Below, in pieces: positions 27,484 through 36,823 of a stretch of DNA of 64,000 nt; position 1 is the stretch's first letter, and each line of letters begins with the position of its first letter. The notes under the pieces were generated by a model that was given only the letters and a program-made list of their open reading frames with translations, did no database searches and was not told the DNA's origin. The stretch is from Chloroflexota bacterium (GTDB lineage: Bacteria > Chloroflexota > Anaerolineae > UBA7937 > B3-Chlor). The position numbers were made by a program, and so were the translations under genes. The DNA is taken from the NCBI GenBank assembly GCA_030613785.1, contig JAUWLF010000002.1, forward strand, positions 1 to 64,000, in the 5' to 3' direction.

Positions 27484-28067
27484 GCTCGCAACTGTTGCCG
27501 TGCCTTGATCTGCCGCAAACCAGACGAGACAGCCATCTGTCAGGCAACTTGCGGTGGATCTTGGCGAGAACGTGCCGCAGGCTGGGGTCACCGCTGAGAC
27601 CACCCAAGCGTGAGTTTGCCGACTGGACCCTCATGCCGCGGGCTTGCTTACAAGCTGGGGCTGGTCTGGCAATCACCTAGTGCAGCGTTGATCCGACAGC
27701 CGTTGGGCGGTCGCGACGGCTGCATAGTTGCCCCTAGGAGCCGGTCTTTCGTGTACCTGCTGACTACGGAGACTGGTGCCGCGGTACCGCAACTGTGGCG
27801 CCCATGACATGATGTGTCTCCAGTCCCGACCTTGCGTAGTTCCGGCACAAGCAATGGAGACAGAGCGCTGCGAGCCAAGGGGTCAGTGGCTCGCGCGTTT
27901 GCACGAGTGCACGGGATCGGGCACAAGTGGGCGGGGCCACGGTAGCGCCCTCCGGCACTCTGCAATGCCCAGCGGGGATCCCATGTCCTTGCCTAATCTT
28001 GAAGCGGTGACGGGCTGCGCGACACCCCTCACCGAGAGGATAGACGTTCGATCTAAAGGAGCAGAAG
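27484..28067 (+). other. Gene-free stretch before the GcvPA-like operon
   Basis: About 580 bases. None of the track ORFs has a ribosome site or recognisable content. I found no convincing -35/-10 pair, although the operon after it must be transcribed from somewhere here or from upstream. Confidence 0.45.
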
Positions 28068-29465
28068 ATGAAGAGTATCGAGAAGAAGGTCCATCCGTAC
28101 ATCCCCAATTCAGTGCCGTCCATAGCAGAGCAAATGCTGCAAGAGATTGGGGTGGAGTCTATCGAAGAGTTCTACGAAGACGTGCCTGAGAAACTCCGAC
28201 TTAAGCGCAGGATGAATCTACCCGAGCCTATCACGTCTGAGGCTGCCCTCAAGAGACATGTGGAGACAATCCTCAAGAGGAACCAGCCGTGTGGGCCGAA
28301 TCTGAGCTTCCTTGGAGCGGGATGCTATCAGCACTATGTCCCTGCTGTGTGTGATGAGGTGAACCAGCGAGGTGAGTTCTTGACCGCCTATGAGGGCGGA
28401 CCATATACAGACCACGGCAAGTATCAGGCTCTTTTCGAGTACGCCAGCATGATGGCCGAGCTTCTCAACATGGAGGTGGTGAACGTGCCCACCTACGATG
28501 GTCTTCAGGCCGCAGCCACATCCCTCCGCATGGCGTGCAGAATCACGGGTCGGCGCGAGATTATATTGACCAGAGCTCTTAGCTCCGATATGAGACTCAA
28601 ACTCAGGGACTTCTGCAGACCCAACATCGATATCAAGACCGTGGACTATGATCCGGAGACCGGCCAAATGGACCTCGGCATGCTTGCGCGAGAGGTCTCT
28701 TCAAGAACGGCGGCAGTGTACTTCGAGAATCCTGCCTATCTGGGCTTCATGGAGACCCAAGGAGAGGAGATCTCCAGAATAGCGCACGAGCAGGGCGCTC
28801 TCTGCGTCGTGGGAGTGGATCCGTCGTCCTTAGGAGTAATCACTCCCCCAGCCGAGTACGGGGCAGACATCGCCTGTGGCGACATTCAGACCTTGGGCAT
28901 ACATATGCATTTCGGCGGTGGACAGGCGGGCTTCATCGCCACTCACGACGACGAGAGATACATCGCGGAGTACCCCTCCCGGCTGTTTGGCATCACACCC
29001 ACCTCGGTAGAAGGAGAATACGGCTTCGGCGACGTCGCCTTCGAGAGAACCCACTTCGCGGTAAGAGAGCAAGGCAAGGAGTGGGTGGGGACGGCTGCAG
29101 CATTGTGGGGCATCACGGCGGGAGTCTATCTGGCACTCATGGGACCCCAGGGCATGGTGGATCTTGGTGAGGGTGTGATGTCAAGATCGCACTATGCCAT
29201 GAGGCAGATAGACAAGATAGAAGGTATCAAGGCGCCAGTCTTCAAGGCACCCCATTTGAAGGAGTTCGTGGTGAGTTTTGAAGGAACCGGCAAAACCGTC
29301 GACGAAGTGAACAAGGGTCTGCTCGAGCGGCACATCTTCGGCGGCAAGAGCTTGTCGCAAGAGTTCCCCGAGCTGATCGATGGTGCCCTATACTGCGTGA
29401 CCGAGGTCCACACCAAGGAAGACATCGACAGGCTAGTGAATGCCCTACAGGAGGTCACTAGATAG
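28068..29465 (+). CDS. Divergent GcvPA-like protein (glycine decarboxylase P-protein subunit 1 family)
   Basis: 465 residues, about the length of GcvPA. Family traits are the N-terminal YIPNSVPSIAEQMLQEIGVES, NLSFLGAGCYQHYVPAV and NMEVVNVPTYDGLQAA. The strongly conserved GcvPA segment TAYTPYQPExSQG is replaced by TAYEGGPYTDHGKY, so the active-site surroundings differ. In true glycine cleavage this subunit pairs with GcvPB to decarboxylate glycine onto lipoyl-GcvH. No gcvH or gcvT is in the window, so the substrate may not be glycine. AAAGGAG precedes the ATG. The gap to the next gene is one base. Confidence 0.8.
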   Translation: MKSIEKKVHPYIPNSVPSIAEQMLQEIGVESIEEFYEDVPEKLRLKRRMNLPEPITSEAALKRHVETILKRNQPCGPNLSFLGAGCYQHYVPAVCDEVNQRGEFLTAYEGGPYTDHGKYQALFEYASMMAELLNMEVVNVPTYDGLQAAATSLRMACRITGRREIILTRALSSDMRLKLRDFCRPNIDIKTVDYDPETGQMDLGMLAREVSSRTAAVYFENPAYLGFMETQGEEISRIAHEQGALCVVGVDPSSLGVITPPAEYGADIACGDIQTLGIHMHFGGGQAGFIATHDDERYIAEYPSRLFGITPTSVEGEYGFGDVAFERTHFAVREQGKEWVGTAAALWGITAGVYLALMGPQGMVDLGEGVMSRSHYAMRQIDKIEGIKAPVFKAPHLKEFVVSFEGTGKTVDEVNKGLLERHIFGGKSLSQEFPELIDGALYCVTEVHTKEDIDRLVNALQEVTR

Positions 29466-29466
29466 A

Positions 29467-31080
29467 ATGAACCAGGATGCAAGTCAGAGAAAGGCTACAA
29501 ACCTCAAGAAGTGGCCCAGACGGTTTCATCAAGCTAGGTGGGATGAGCCAATCATCTTCGAGTTGAGCAATGAGGGGCAACGTGGCATCCTTCTGCCGGC
29601 GACAGACGAGGGCATTACGGAGGAGGTAGGGAATCCGCTGGAGACCTTGCCCGAGAGCCTTAGGAGGCACGAGCCGCCCAGACTGCCGGAGCTGTCGCAG
29701 CCTCAGGTACTAAGACACTACCTGAGGCTGTCGCAAGAGACCTTGGGGACTGACCTGGTTGTCGATCTGGGTCTGGGGACGTGCACGATGAAGTACAGCC
29801 CGAAAATAAACGAGCAGTTTGTGCGAATGCCTGAGATGGCAAACATCCACCCTCTCCAGAATGTGGACACTGTTCAAGGCATCTTGGAGATCATGTACGA
29901 GTTCAAGCAGATGCTGAAAGAGATCTCGGGGATGCTCGAGTTCACGTTGCAGCCCGGCGGAGGGTCGGCGGCCATATACACCGCTGCGTCCATCATCCGC
30001 GCCTACCATGAATCTCGAGGTGAGTTGGGTCAGCGAGACGAGATGCTCACGACTATCTTCTCTCACCCGTCTGACGCAGCCTGTCCCAAGACGGCCGGCT
30101 TCAAAGTCATCACTACCTATCCCGATGACGAGGGCTATCCTGATCTTGAGGCGCTGAAAGCGGCGGTCTCAGAGCGAACCGCTGGGCTGATGATAACCAA
30201 CCCTGAGGATACGGGCATCTACAACGCCAAGATCGCACAATTCGTGAGGGTGGTCCACGAAGCGGGCGGGTTGTGCTTCTACGATCAGGCTAATGCCAAC
30301 GGAATGCTGGGCATTACCAGAGCAGCCGACGCTGGTTTTGACCTTTGTCACTTCAATCTGCACAAGACATTCTCCTCACCACACGGTTGTAGCGGGCCGG
30401 CGGTTGGTGCAGTTGGCGTCAGGGAAATGTTGTCCAGGTTCCTCCCGGTGCCAGTCGTCGTATTCGACGGCACTACCTATTCTCTGGACTACGATCGGCC
30501 TGACTCAATTGGGAAGGTTCGGGCGTTCTATGGAGTCCCTCCCGTTGTTCTGAGGTCATATGCCTGGGTGATGAGTCTTGGCGCTGACGGCCTTCGAGAT
30601 GTTGCAGAGATCTCTGTTCTCAACAACAACTACCTGCTCAACAAGCTGTTGAAGGTGAAGGGGATGAGTGCACCGTACGCCGAGGGCAAGCACAGAATCG
30701 AGCAGGTGCGATACAGCTGGGAGCAACTGAACAAAGACACGGGGGTCGGCACGGATGACGTGATAAGGCGAGCAGCCGACTTTGGCTCCTACTACTTTGC
30801 CAGCCATCACCCCTGGGTCGTACCCGAGCCCTGCACTCTGGAGCCGACTGAGTCATATACGCGCGAGGAGCTCGACGAATACGCCGCGATCATGGCCCAG
30901 ATCTCTGACGAATCGTATGCCGACCCCGCTCTGGTGAAGACCGCGCCTCACGAGAGCACGATACACGCCGTTGATCCCACAGCTCTAGATGATCCGTCGC
31001 AGTGGGCAGTCAGCTGGAGGGCGTACTTGAGGAAAGCCCGCAACATGCTGAAGCTTGAAGAAGGACCTCCAGGACAGTGA
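29467..31080 (+). CDS. Divergent GcvPB-like PLP protein (glycine decarboxylase P-protein subunit 2 family)
   Basis: 537 residues from ATG 29467. The PLP lysine motif FNLHKTFSSPHG is intact, and GTCTMKYSPKINEQ matches the family. Three hallmark motifs have changed: DSAHGTNPA is replaced around FSHPSDAACP, the usual YDGANLNA reads YDQANANG, and GGGGPGAGP reads GCSGPAVGA. PLP chemistry therefore seems kept while substrate or carrier contacts are remodelled. It should form a heterodimer with the preceding protein. It abuts the AcoX-like gene with no spacing. Confidence 0.82.
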   Translation: MNQDASQRKATNLKKWPRRFHQARWDEPIIFELSNEGQRGILLPATDEGITEEVGNPLETLPESLRRHEPPRLPELSQPQVLRHYLRLSQETLGTDLVVDLGLGTCTMKYSPKINEQFVRMPEMANIHPLQNVDTVQGILEIMYEFKQMLKEISGMLEFTLQPGGGSAAIYTAASIIRAYHESRGELGQRDEMLTTIFSHPSDAACPKTAGFKVITTYPDDEGYPDLEALKAAVSERTAGLMITNPEDTGIYNAKIAQFVRVVHEAGGLCFYDQANANGMLGITRAADAGFDLCHFNLHKTFSSPHGCSGPAVGAVGVREMLSRFLPVPVVVFDGTTYSLDYDRPDSIGKVRAFYGVPPVVLRSYAWVMSLGADGLRDVAEISVLNNNYLLNKLLKVKGMSAPYAEGKHRIEQVRYSWEQLNKDTGVGTDDVIRRAADFGSYYFASHHPWVVPEPCTLEPTESYTREELDEYAAIMAQISDESYADPALVKTAPHESTIHAVDPTALDDPSQWAVSWRAYLRKARNMLKLEEGPPGQ

Positions 31081-32220
31081 GTGGCTGGGATGCCAGAGAG
31101 GACACTTAGGCGGCTCGGACTGATCGTGAATCCCGTCGCGGGAATAGGCGGGAGGGTCGGGCTAAAGGGAAGTGATGGGGTCCGAATCCAGGAGCAAGCC
31201 CTGAAGCTCGGCGCTGTGCCGCAAGCGGAGACCCGCACTGTCTGCGCTCTCGAGGCCATCAAGGCCTTGGGCGCAGAGCTCGAAATCATCACCTACCCTG
31301 GCGAAATGGGGGAGGATGCGGCCAGGCAATCCGGCTTTCAGCCTACGGTGATTGGTTCAATCCAGCTGGGCAGCACGACAGCGAGCGATACGAGGAAGGC
31401 GGCTCAAGAGTTGGAACAGCTCAACGTCGAGCTACTGCTGTTCGCGGGAGGAGACGGGACAGCGAGGGATATTTACGATGCTGTTGGCGATGGCATCCCG
31501 GTGCTAGGCATCCCAGCCGGGGTCAAGATCCACTCCGGAGCCTACGCAACGAGTCCCAAAGCAGCAGGGGCTCTGGCCGCATTGTTTCTGTCAGGCGACA
31601 TCACGAGCCTGCGCGAAGCCGAGGTGATGGACATAGATGAGGACGCAATCAGAGCGGGTATCGTCTCGGCACGACTATATGGATTCCTGAGGATCCCTTT
31701 TCAGAGACGACTGGTGCAGGGAGCGAAGGCAGCGAGCGGGCCAACCGAGGCCGGGACCATGAGGGCGATAGCATGCCACATCGTTGAGAACATGCGCAGG
31801 GAGTGCCTTTACATCATCGGTCCTGGCACAACGACTAGGGCCATAGCATCCGAACTGGGGGTGCCCAAGACACTCATTGGCGTGGATGTGGTGCTGGATG
31901 GGAGAGTGGTAGCGTCAGATGCAAACGAGTCTCGGCTCCTAGATCTACTGGATGGGAGACCAGCAACTATCATCGTGACCCCTATTGGTGGGCAGGGCTA
32001 CATCTTCGGCCGAGGAAACCAGCAACTGAGCCACGAAGTGATTACTCGAGTGGGCGAGAGCAATATTACCATTGTCGGAACCAAGGAGAAGATACACTCG
32101 CTGCGCGGTCAGCCATTCCTGGTGGATACTGGCGATCCCTCTCTGGACCAGATGCTGACTGGCTATGTGAAAGTCGTCACAGGATACAACGAAATGATCG
32201 TGTATCGGGTCAATTCTTAG
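31081..32220 (+). CDS. AcoX-like ATP-NAD kinase family protein
   Basis: About 379 residues of the NAD-kinase-like fold: N-terminal GLIVNPVAGIGG, FAGGDGTARDIYDAVG (the GGDGT nucleotide motif) and GIPAGVKIHSGAYATSPKAAG. AcoX-type members sit in acetoin and other catabolic operons without a proven reaction. The gene follows the GcvPB-like stop directly (GTG 31081, or ATG 31090), so the two are cotranscribed. A kinase or small-molecule-binding role is plausible; NADP synthesis for this operon is unproven. Confidence 0.82.
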   Translation: MAGMPERTLRRLGLIVNPVAGIGGRVGLKGSDGVRIQEQALKLGAVPQAETRTVCALEAIKALGAELEIITYPGEMGEDAARQSGFQPTVIGSIQLGSTTASDTRKAAQELEQLNVELLLFAGGDGTARDIYDAVGDGIPVLGIPAGVKIHSGAYATSPKAAGALAALFLSGDITSLREAEVMDIDEDAIRAGIVSARLYGFLRIPFQRRLVQGAKAASGPTEAGTMRAIACHIVENMRRECLYIIGPGTTTRAIASELGVPKTLIGVDVVLDGRVVASDANESRLLDLLDGRPATIIVTPIGGQGYIFGRGNQQLSHEVITRVGESNITIVGTKEKIHSLRGQPFLVDTGDPSLDQMLTGYVKVVTGYNEMIVYRVNS

Positions 32221-32235
32221 GGAGGCAGCTTGTCT

Positions 32236-33009
32236 ATGCGTCTACAGAACAAGGTCGCTCTGATTACCGGCGGTACCTCTGGCATCGGGCGCGAGACCGC
32301 CCTCCTCTTCGCGCTTGAGGGCGCCAGCCTGGCCCTCACTGGGAGGAACGAGCCACGAGGGCAGGAGGTCGCAAAGAAGGTCGAGGAGGAAGGAGGAACC
32401 GCCATATTCTTCCGTATGGACGTGCGCTCTGCAGATGACTGTCGCCGAGCAGTGGAGGAGACGATTCGCACCCTCGGACCTGTGGACATACTCTTCAACA
32501 ATGCCGGTGTCTCCTACTCAGGCACAGTGCTTGAATGCGGCGAGGAGGAATGGGACCTCACACTGGACATCAATCTGAAGGGCACCTACCTGATGTCCAA
32601 GTTTGCTCTCCCAGGAATGATCGCCAGGAGAGGCGGCGTCATTATCAACAATGCGTCAAACTTGGGGCTCGTTGGTGGTGACTCAGCCGCTGCCTACTGC
32701 GCGTCCAAGGGAGGTGTGGTGTTGATCACCAGAGCAATGGCCATAGACCATGCCTCCCAGGGAATTCGGATCAACTGCATCTGTGCGGGGGCTGTGGATA
32801 CGCCCATGCTCGAGGGTGAACTGGAGCAAATGAAGCTGCGAGTGAAGGATTCTTCAGGAGACGGAACGCCACAGGCGCTGAGGTACATAGGAACGCCGCA
32901 GCAGATAGCTCAGGCAGCGCTCTTCCTGGCTACCGATTCGTCCTCTTTCATGAACGGCGCCACGCTAGTGGTCGACGGAGGGGCAACAGCGGGGTACAGA
33001 TGGAACTGA
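32236..33009 (+). CDS. Short-chain dehydrogenase/reductase (SDR, 3-oxoacyl-ACP reductase-like)
   Basis: A 257-residue classical SDR. It has the cofactor motif TGGTSGIG, NNAG, the catalytic Ser (NNASNLG) with Tyr-x3-Lys in AAYCASKGG, and the C-terminal NGATLVVDGG. It reduces or oxidises an alcohol/ketone with NAD(P)H. GGAGG lies ten bases before the ATG at 32236 and four before a TTG at 32230 (the track start); the ATG is preferred. Last gene of the GcvPAB-like operon, 15 bases after the AcoX-like stop. Confidence 0.9.
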   Translation: MRLQNKVALITGGTSGIGRETALLFALEGASLALTGRNEPRGQEVAKKVEEEGGTAIFFRMDVRSADDCRRAVEETIRTLGPVDILFNNAGVSYSGTVLECGEEEWDLTLDINLKGTYLMSKFALPGMIARRGGVIINNASNLGLVGGDSAAAYCASKGGVVLITRAMAIDHASQGIRINCICAGAVDTPMLEGELEQMKLRVKDSSGDGTPQALRYIGTPQQIAQAALFLATDSSSFMNGATLVVDGGATAGYRWN

Positions 33010-33236
33010 CAGAGCGGATTCTGTGTGCCGCTGCAGCCTGCACTCAGACCAGCACCTATGCTTAGCATGGGTGACGCGCCCGTGGTCATAGTCACATAGC
33101 GGATCTCGAGCATCCCGCAGCAAAGCTGCAGCATCCTACGTCACCCCGATCTCTGGAGGGACCAAGACCGTTCGCATGCAGGGCGCCCGATTCCTACCCA
33201 GCAGACCATCCCGAGTGCGCGTGTCGACTCGCCCAA

Positions 33237-33791
33237 CTATGGCCTCTCCCGCCCTCTTGTCAACTCCTTGGCCACGCTTGCAGCACGGCGCCCCATAGCA
33301 CGAGCGACAGCCAGTTCTTCCGTGTCCGGTCTCTCATCTGCCTCGCGCCCAAGGGAACTCGCACCCACACCGAAGTGATACCCGAACTTGTCGTTGGCAG
33401 GTTCCCTGGGATCGAGGCCGACCACCACCATCCCGTGCTGGAGCATGGGAATCAACAGCGACCAGAGGGCGTATTCCTGATCTCCGTGCAGAGCCTCGCT
33501 GCAGCTGAACACAGAGCCAACCTTGCCAGCCAGCTTACCCTCGGCAAACAGAACCACGGTGCCGTCCACAAATCTTTTCATAGCGACACTCATGTTGCCA
33601 AAGTGGTTCGGGGAGCCCCAGAAGATCACATCTGCTTCGAGGAGATCCTCGTGTGAGGCATCGCGAACTGACACCACTTGCACGGTTGTGCCTTCCACCT
33701 CCCTGGCCCCTTCGGCGATGGCGTTGGCCAGTTTCTCCGTGTGCCCAAACTGGCTATGATAGACCACAACAGCTTTGACTGCGTTCTCCAT
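33237..33791 (-). CDS. Flavodoxin / WrbA-like NAD(P)H:quinone oxidoreductase family protein
   Basis: 184 residues with an FMN-binding loop (VVVYHSQFGHTEKLANAIAEGA) and the WrbA-style FWGSPNHFGNMSVAMKRFVDG. The start at 33791 is chosen because GGAGG lies six bases upstream; the longer track start is rejected. It converges with the SDR gene. It probably carries electrons or reduces quinones using FMN. It lies downstream of the flavin reductase and HisD-like genes on the same strand, separated by 250 bases. Confidence 0.82.
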   Translation of the reverse strand: MENAVKAVVVYHSQFGHTEKLANAIAEGAREVEGTTVQVVSVRDASHEDLLEADVIFWGSPNHFGNMSVAMKRFVDGTVVLFAEGKLAGKVGSVFSCSEALHGDQEYALWSLLIPMLQHGMVVVGLDPREPANDKFGYHFGVGASSLGREADERPDTEELAVARAMGRRAASVAKELTRGRERP

Positions 33792-34041
33792 TAGCATCCT
33801 CCACACAGTGCACCATGTCGTCCTTGAGTCTGAGCGCCAGTCGATCCAACTGCCCTGCCCCATTCTGCATGACTTTGTCCATAGGATGTCAACGAGCTTG
33901 CAGCACGCTTCATGCGTGTTCGCACAACCTTGGTGTCAGACCGGGGGCATCGCACACGACTACCGCCGCCACGACTGGTCCCGATGGAACGCCCCCCACA
34001 AAAGCCACCCGGGCTTCTCCTGGAGGAGTTGTGCACAGGCG

Positions 34042-35319
34042 TCAGGACTCGGCAGAGTACTTGTCCGCTCGCACTCTGCACGAGATACCATGGGCGAGCA
34101 TGTTCTCGTAGTTGCATGCTCGTTCACAGATCCCCGCCAGCCCGGCAGAGGCCTCACGAGTCGCGTACTGATAGGTGACCACCTTGAGGAACTTGCCGAC
34201 GTAGAGCCCTCCAGTGTATCTTGCTGCTCGCATCGTTGGCAGGACATGGTTCGTACCGATGGACTTGTCCCCATAAGCCACGGTAGTCTCCTCGCCCAAG
34301 AACAAAGACCCATAGTTGCTCAGGTTGTCGAGATAGTATCGCCAGTCGCCCGTCTGGACTTCCAGGTGCTCGGGCGCCCACGCATCGCAGACTTCCACAG
34401 CCTCTTCACGCGAACTGACCAGAATGACTTCTCCGTTGTCGCTCCATGAGACCTCAGCCACTTCTCGGGTCGGCAGGTCCACGAGTTGGTTCTCGATCTC
34501 AGCCATGGTCTGCTCGGCAATCTCACGTGAGAGGGAGAGCAGTGCTTGCCGTGAGTTGGGATCGTGCTCGGCCTGCCCCAGTATGTCGGCCGCCACAATG
34601 GAGGGATCAGCAGTGTTGTCCACGAGCACCAGAATCTCTGTGGGACCGGCCAGCAGGTCGATCCCCACCTGACCGAAAAGCTGACGCTTGGCCTCGGCCA
34701 CATAGACATTGCCCGCGCCCACGATCATGTCGACGGGCTCAAGTCCATCCATACCGAAGGCCATGGCGGCCAGCGCCTGCACACCTCCCATGCAGTATAC
34801 TTCATCGGCTCCGGCGGCCACCATGGAGTAGAGAGTACCCGGATGTATCCCCTCACCCCTTACCGGTGGCGTACACGCAACCACGCGGTCCACTCCGGCC
34901 ACCTTTGGTGTGATTACGGTCATGTGGGCGGAAGCCAGGAGCGGATAGCGGCCACCCGGTACATAAGAGCCACTTGCGGCAATGGGTATGATTCTCTGTC
35001 CCAGGTGCACACCGGGCAGCGTCTCGATCTCGAAATCTATGATCGTCTCCCTTTGCTTCTTCGCGAAGTTGCGGATCTGTTCCTGACAGAAGTCGATATC
35101 CTGCCGCTCGATCGGCGGGAGCTTCTCACGCGCTTCCTCGATATCCTTTTCTGTGACTCGAAAGCTAGGTGGATCCCAATCGTCGAACTTCCGGGAGTAG
35201 TAACGTACGGCTTCCTCGCCTTCACTGCAAACGCGGTCCAGAATCTCTGTGACAACCTCTCTGACCTCGCGCAGATCCTGCACAGGTCTCGCCTCTGACT
35301 TCTTCAGATATGACGCCAT
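34042..35319 (-). CDS. HisD-like NAD-dependent alcohol dehydrogenase (possibly sulfopropanediol dehydrogenase type)
   Basis: 425 residues of the histidinol dehydrogenase family. Counted residues match the Zn ligands of HisD: Q249 and H252 (GQAEH), D351 and H410. The catalytic pair E317-H318 (APEHLE), H358 (GTNHVLPT) and E405 (E-x4-H) are also kept, so it should oxidise a primary alcohol in two steps to an acid. No other his genes are near, and it is coupled to a flavin reductase. HisD relatives of the HpsN type oxidise dihydroxypropanesulfonate to sulfolactate; the SuyAB/UxaA-like lyase nearby makes that an attractive but unproven assignment. GGAG precedes the ATG. Confidence 0.85.
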   Translation of the reverse strand: MASYLKKSEARPVQDLREVREVVTEILDRVCSEGEEAVRYYSRKFDDWDPPSFRVTEKDIEEAREKLPPIERQDIDFCQEQIRNFAKKQRETIIDFEIETLPGVHLGQRIIPIAASGSYVPGGRYPLLASAHMTVITPKVAGVDRVVACTPPVRGEGIHPGTLYSMVAAGADEVYCMGGVQALAAMAFGMDGLEPVDMIVGAGNVYVAEAKRQLFGQVGIDLLAGPTEILVLVDNTADPSIVAADILGQAEHDPNSRQALLSLSREIAEQTMAEIENQLVDLPTREVAEVSWSDNGEVILVSSREEAVEVCDAWAPEHLEVQTGDWRYYLDNLSNYGSLFLGEETTVAYGDKSIGTNHVLPTMRAARYTGGLYVGKFLKVVTYQYATREASAGLAGICERACNYENMLAHGISCRVRADKYSAES

Positions 35320-35320
35320 C

Positions 35321-35893
35321 CTATGTCTCCTTCTGCATCAGGCGCTTCCCCACGCTCCACGCACGGCCAACGGGCTCGCCCACGCGCAGGTAGTGGTTGT
35401 CACGAAACGAGAAAAGCAGAGGGTCTATCTTCTTGATGTCGGGCCTACCGTCTGTCAGACAGGTTTCGTCAACGTATGCCGCGACGATTTCCCCTATGAA
35501 AGCCACTTCGCCCGGAAAGTCAAGGGTCTGGACAACCCGACACTCCAGATTGATTGGACATTGTCTGATCATGGGTGCGGTGCTGGCCTTACCATAGAAC
35601 GTGTCGAACATGTCGGATTTGTCCACCTTATGTCCGGAAACCAGCCCACAGTAGTCGGTGATTTCCACCATGTCCGCGGATGGCGTATTCACGCTGAACG
35701 TGCCGCTCTCCCTGATCCCGATGGTCGTGTAGTGAGTCTTGTTCAGCGACACCGAGAGTGTCGGGGGCTCCATGTTCACAATCCCAACACACGCCGCCAC
35801 GCAGTAGTTGGGCCTGCCCCGTACATCGGATCCCACCAGCGCAACGGGCTTCGGATACAGGAACGGTCCTGCCCCAAGGTCAACCTTCTTCAT
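35321..35893 (-). CDS. Flavin reductase family protein (DIM6/NTAB, split-barrel FMN-binding)
   Basis: 190 residues from ATG 35893, with GGAGGAAA upstream (the track start is a GTG at 35911). Family traits are the start FLYPKPVALVGSD, GRPNYCVAACVG and FSVNTPSADMVEITDYCGLVSGHKVDKS. It reduces FMN/FAD with NAD(P)H or holds FMN as an electron carrier. Its stop lies one base before the HisD-like start, so the two are coupled. Confidence 0.85.
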   Translation of the reverse strand: MKKVDLGAGPFLYPKPVALVGSDVRGRPNYCVAACVGIVNMEPPTLSVSLNKTHYTTIGIRESGTFSVNTPSADMVEITDYCGLVSGHKVDKSDMFDTFYGKASTAPMIRQCPINLECRVVQTLDFPGEVAFIGEIVAAYVDETCLTDGRPDIKKIDPLLFSFRDNHYLRVGEPVGRAWSVGKRLMQKET

Positions 35894-36823
35894 CGTTTTG
35901 ATTTCCTCCACTCAGTAGGCTAATGCCCTTGCCAGTGCACGAATGACGATGGCTCCCCAATCGTCTGCTCAGTCTCGCATTCAGCACGCTCAGGCGGTGG
36001 TTGAAGGGTCTGCGAGACTGCGTACAGTTGCGTGGTCGTGCACGCAGTGCCCATGTCCCCCTACCAACTGTATCACAGCGAATCAATCCTCGCAAGGCCC
36101 CGAGGGGTATGCAGCTTTCCCTTCCCACTAGGTGTGCGCGCAGATCCTTTGTTTGCAGGGAGTGAACACTGGGTCTGATGCAGGTGTGCTCAAAGTCGCT
36201 TATCGAACTCCGACAAGTAGGCCGAGTCTGCCGGTGCGCAGCACACAACTGGTAGATTCCTTGGGGTCTAGCTGTGCGCCGCACGGATTGTCCAACTTCC
36301 GACCGCCGTCATGCCACACCTTCGGGACCAGGGACAACAAGACCCCAAGCTCCCTCGAGACAGGATCTGACTCGTGTGGCCCAGCAGTATGGAACCAGCA
36401 TGGAGTAGTAGTGCATCAACTAGTCTTGCCGAAAAATCGGGCATCCCAGGCGAATCTCAAACCGATCGGCATCGTCCGTGCCTCGGATCTTTGGCCCACC
36501 TGTCGTCAGCGGACGTGAGGCAAACAGTGGCAGGCGCGGAAGAAGTAGGCTAGGATTAGGTGATTGCCAGCCGCATCCGAATCCACTGTGGATTGCTGCA
36601 GAAGGCGCGGGGCCGTCGTTTCCTTGCGGCAGGGTCCTCACGTTGGCCGAACCCTGCCCTGCACGATCCCAATCGTCAGCTTCTTCCTTCTTCGATGGCC
36701 CGGGGGCGGGGCACATTTCCCTTAACGGGCCATCGCGCACTGGGTCACCGGAGCAGCAACGGATGCAGTGTCGTGCTCCAGGTAGGACAGATGCTGGGTA
36801 ACCACTTGTGGTGGGAGGAACGC
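35894..36823. other. Intergenic region between flavin reductase and UxaA-type lyase
   Basis: About 930 bases between divergent genes. The track ORFs (for instance 36132..36518) have no ribosome site or familiar content. I could not identify a convincing promoter for either side by eye. Confidence 0.4.

Noticed and set aside
34042-35319. Histidine biosynthesis HisD
   Set aside because: Residues fit the family, but there are no other his genes and the operon partner is a flavin reductase; a catabolic relative is likelier.
36132-36518. 128-codon ORF upstream of the UxaA-type gene
   Set aside because: Low-quality composition, no ribosome site, no familiar motif.
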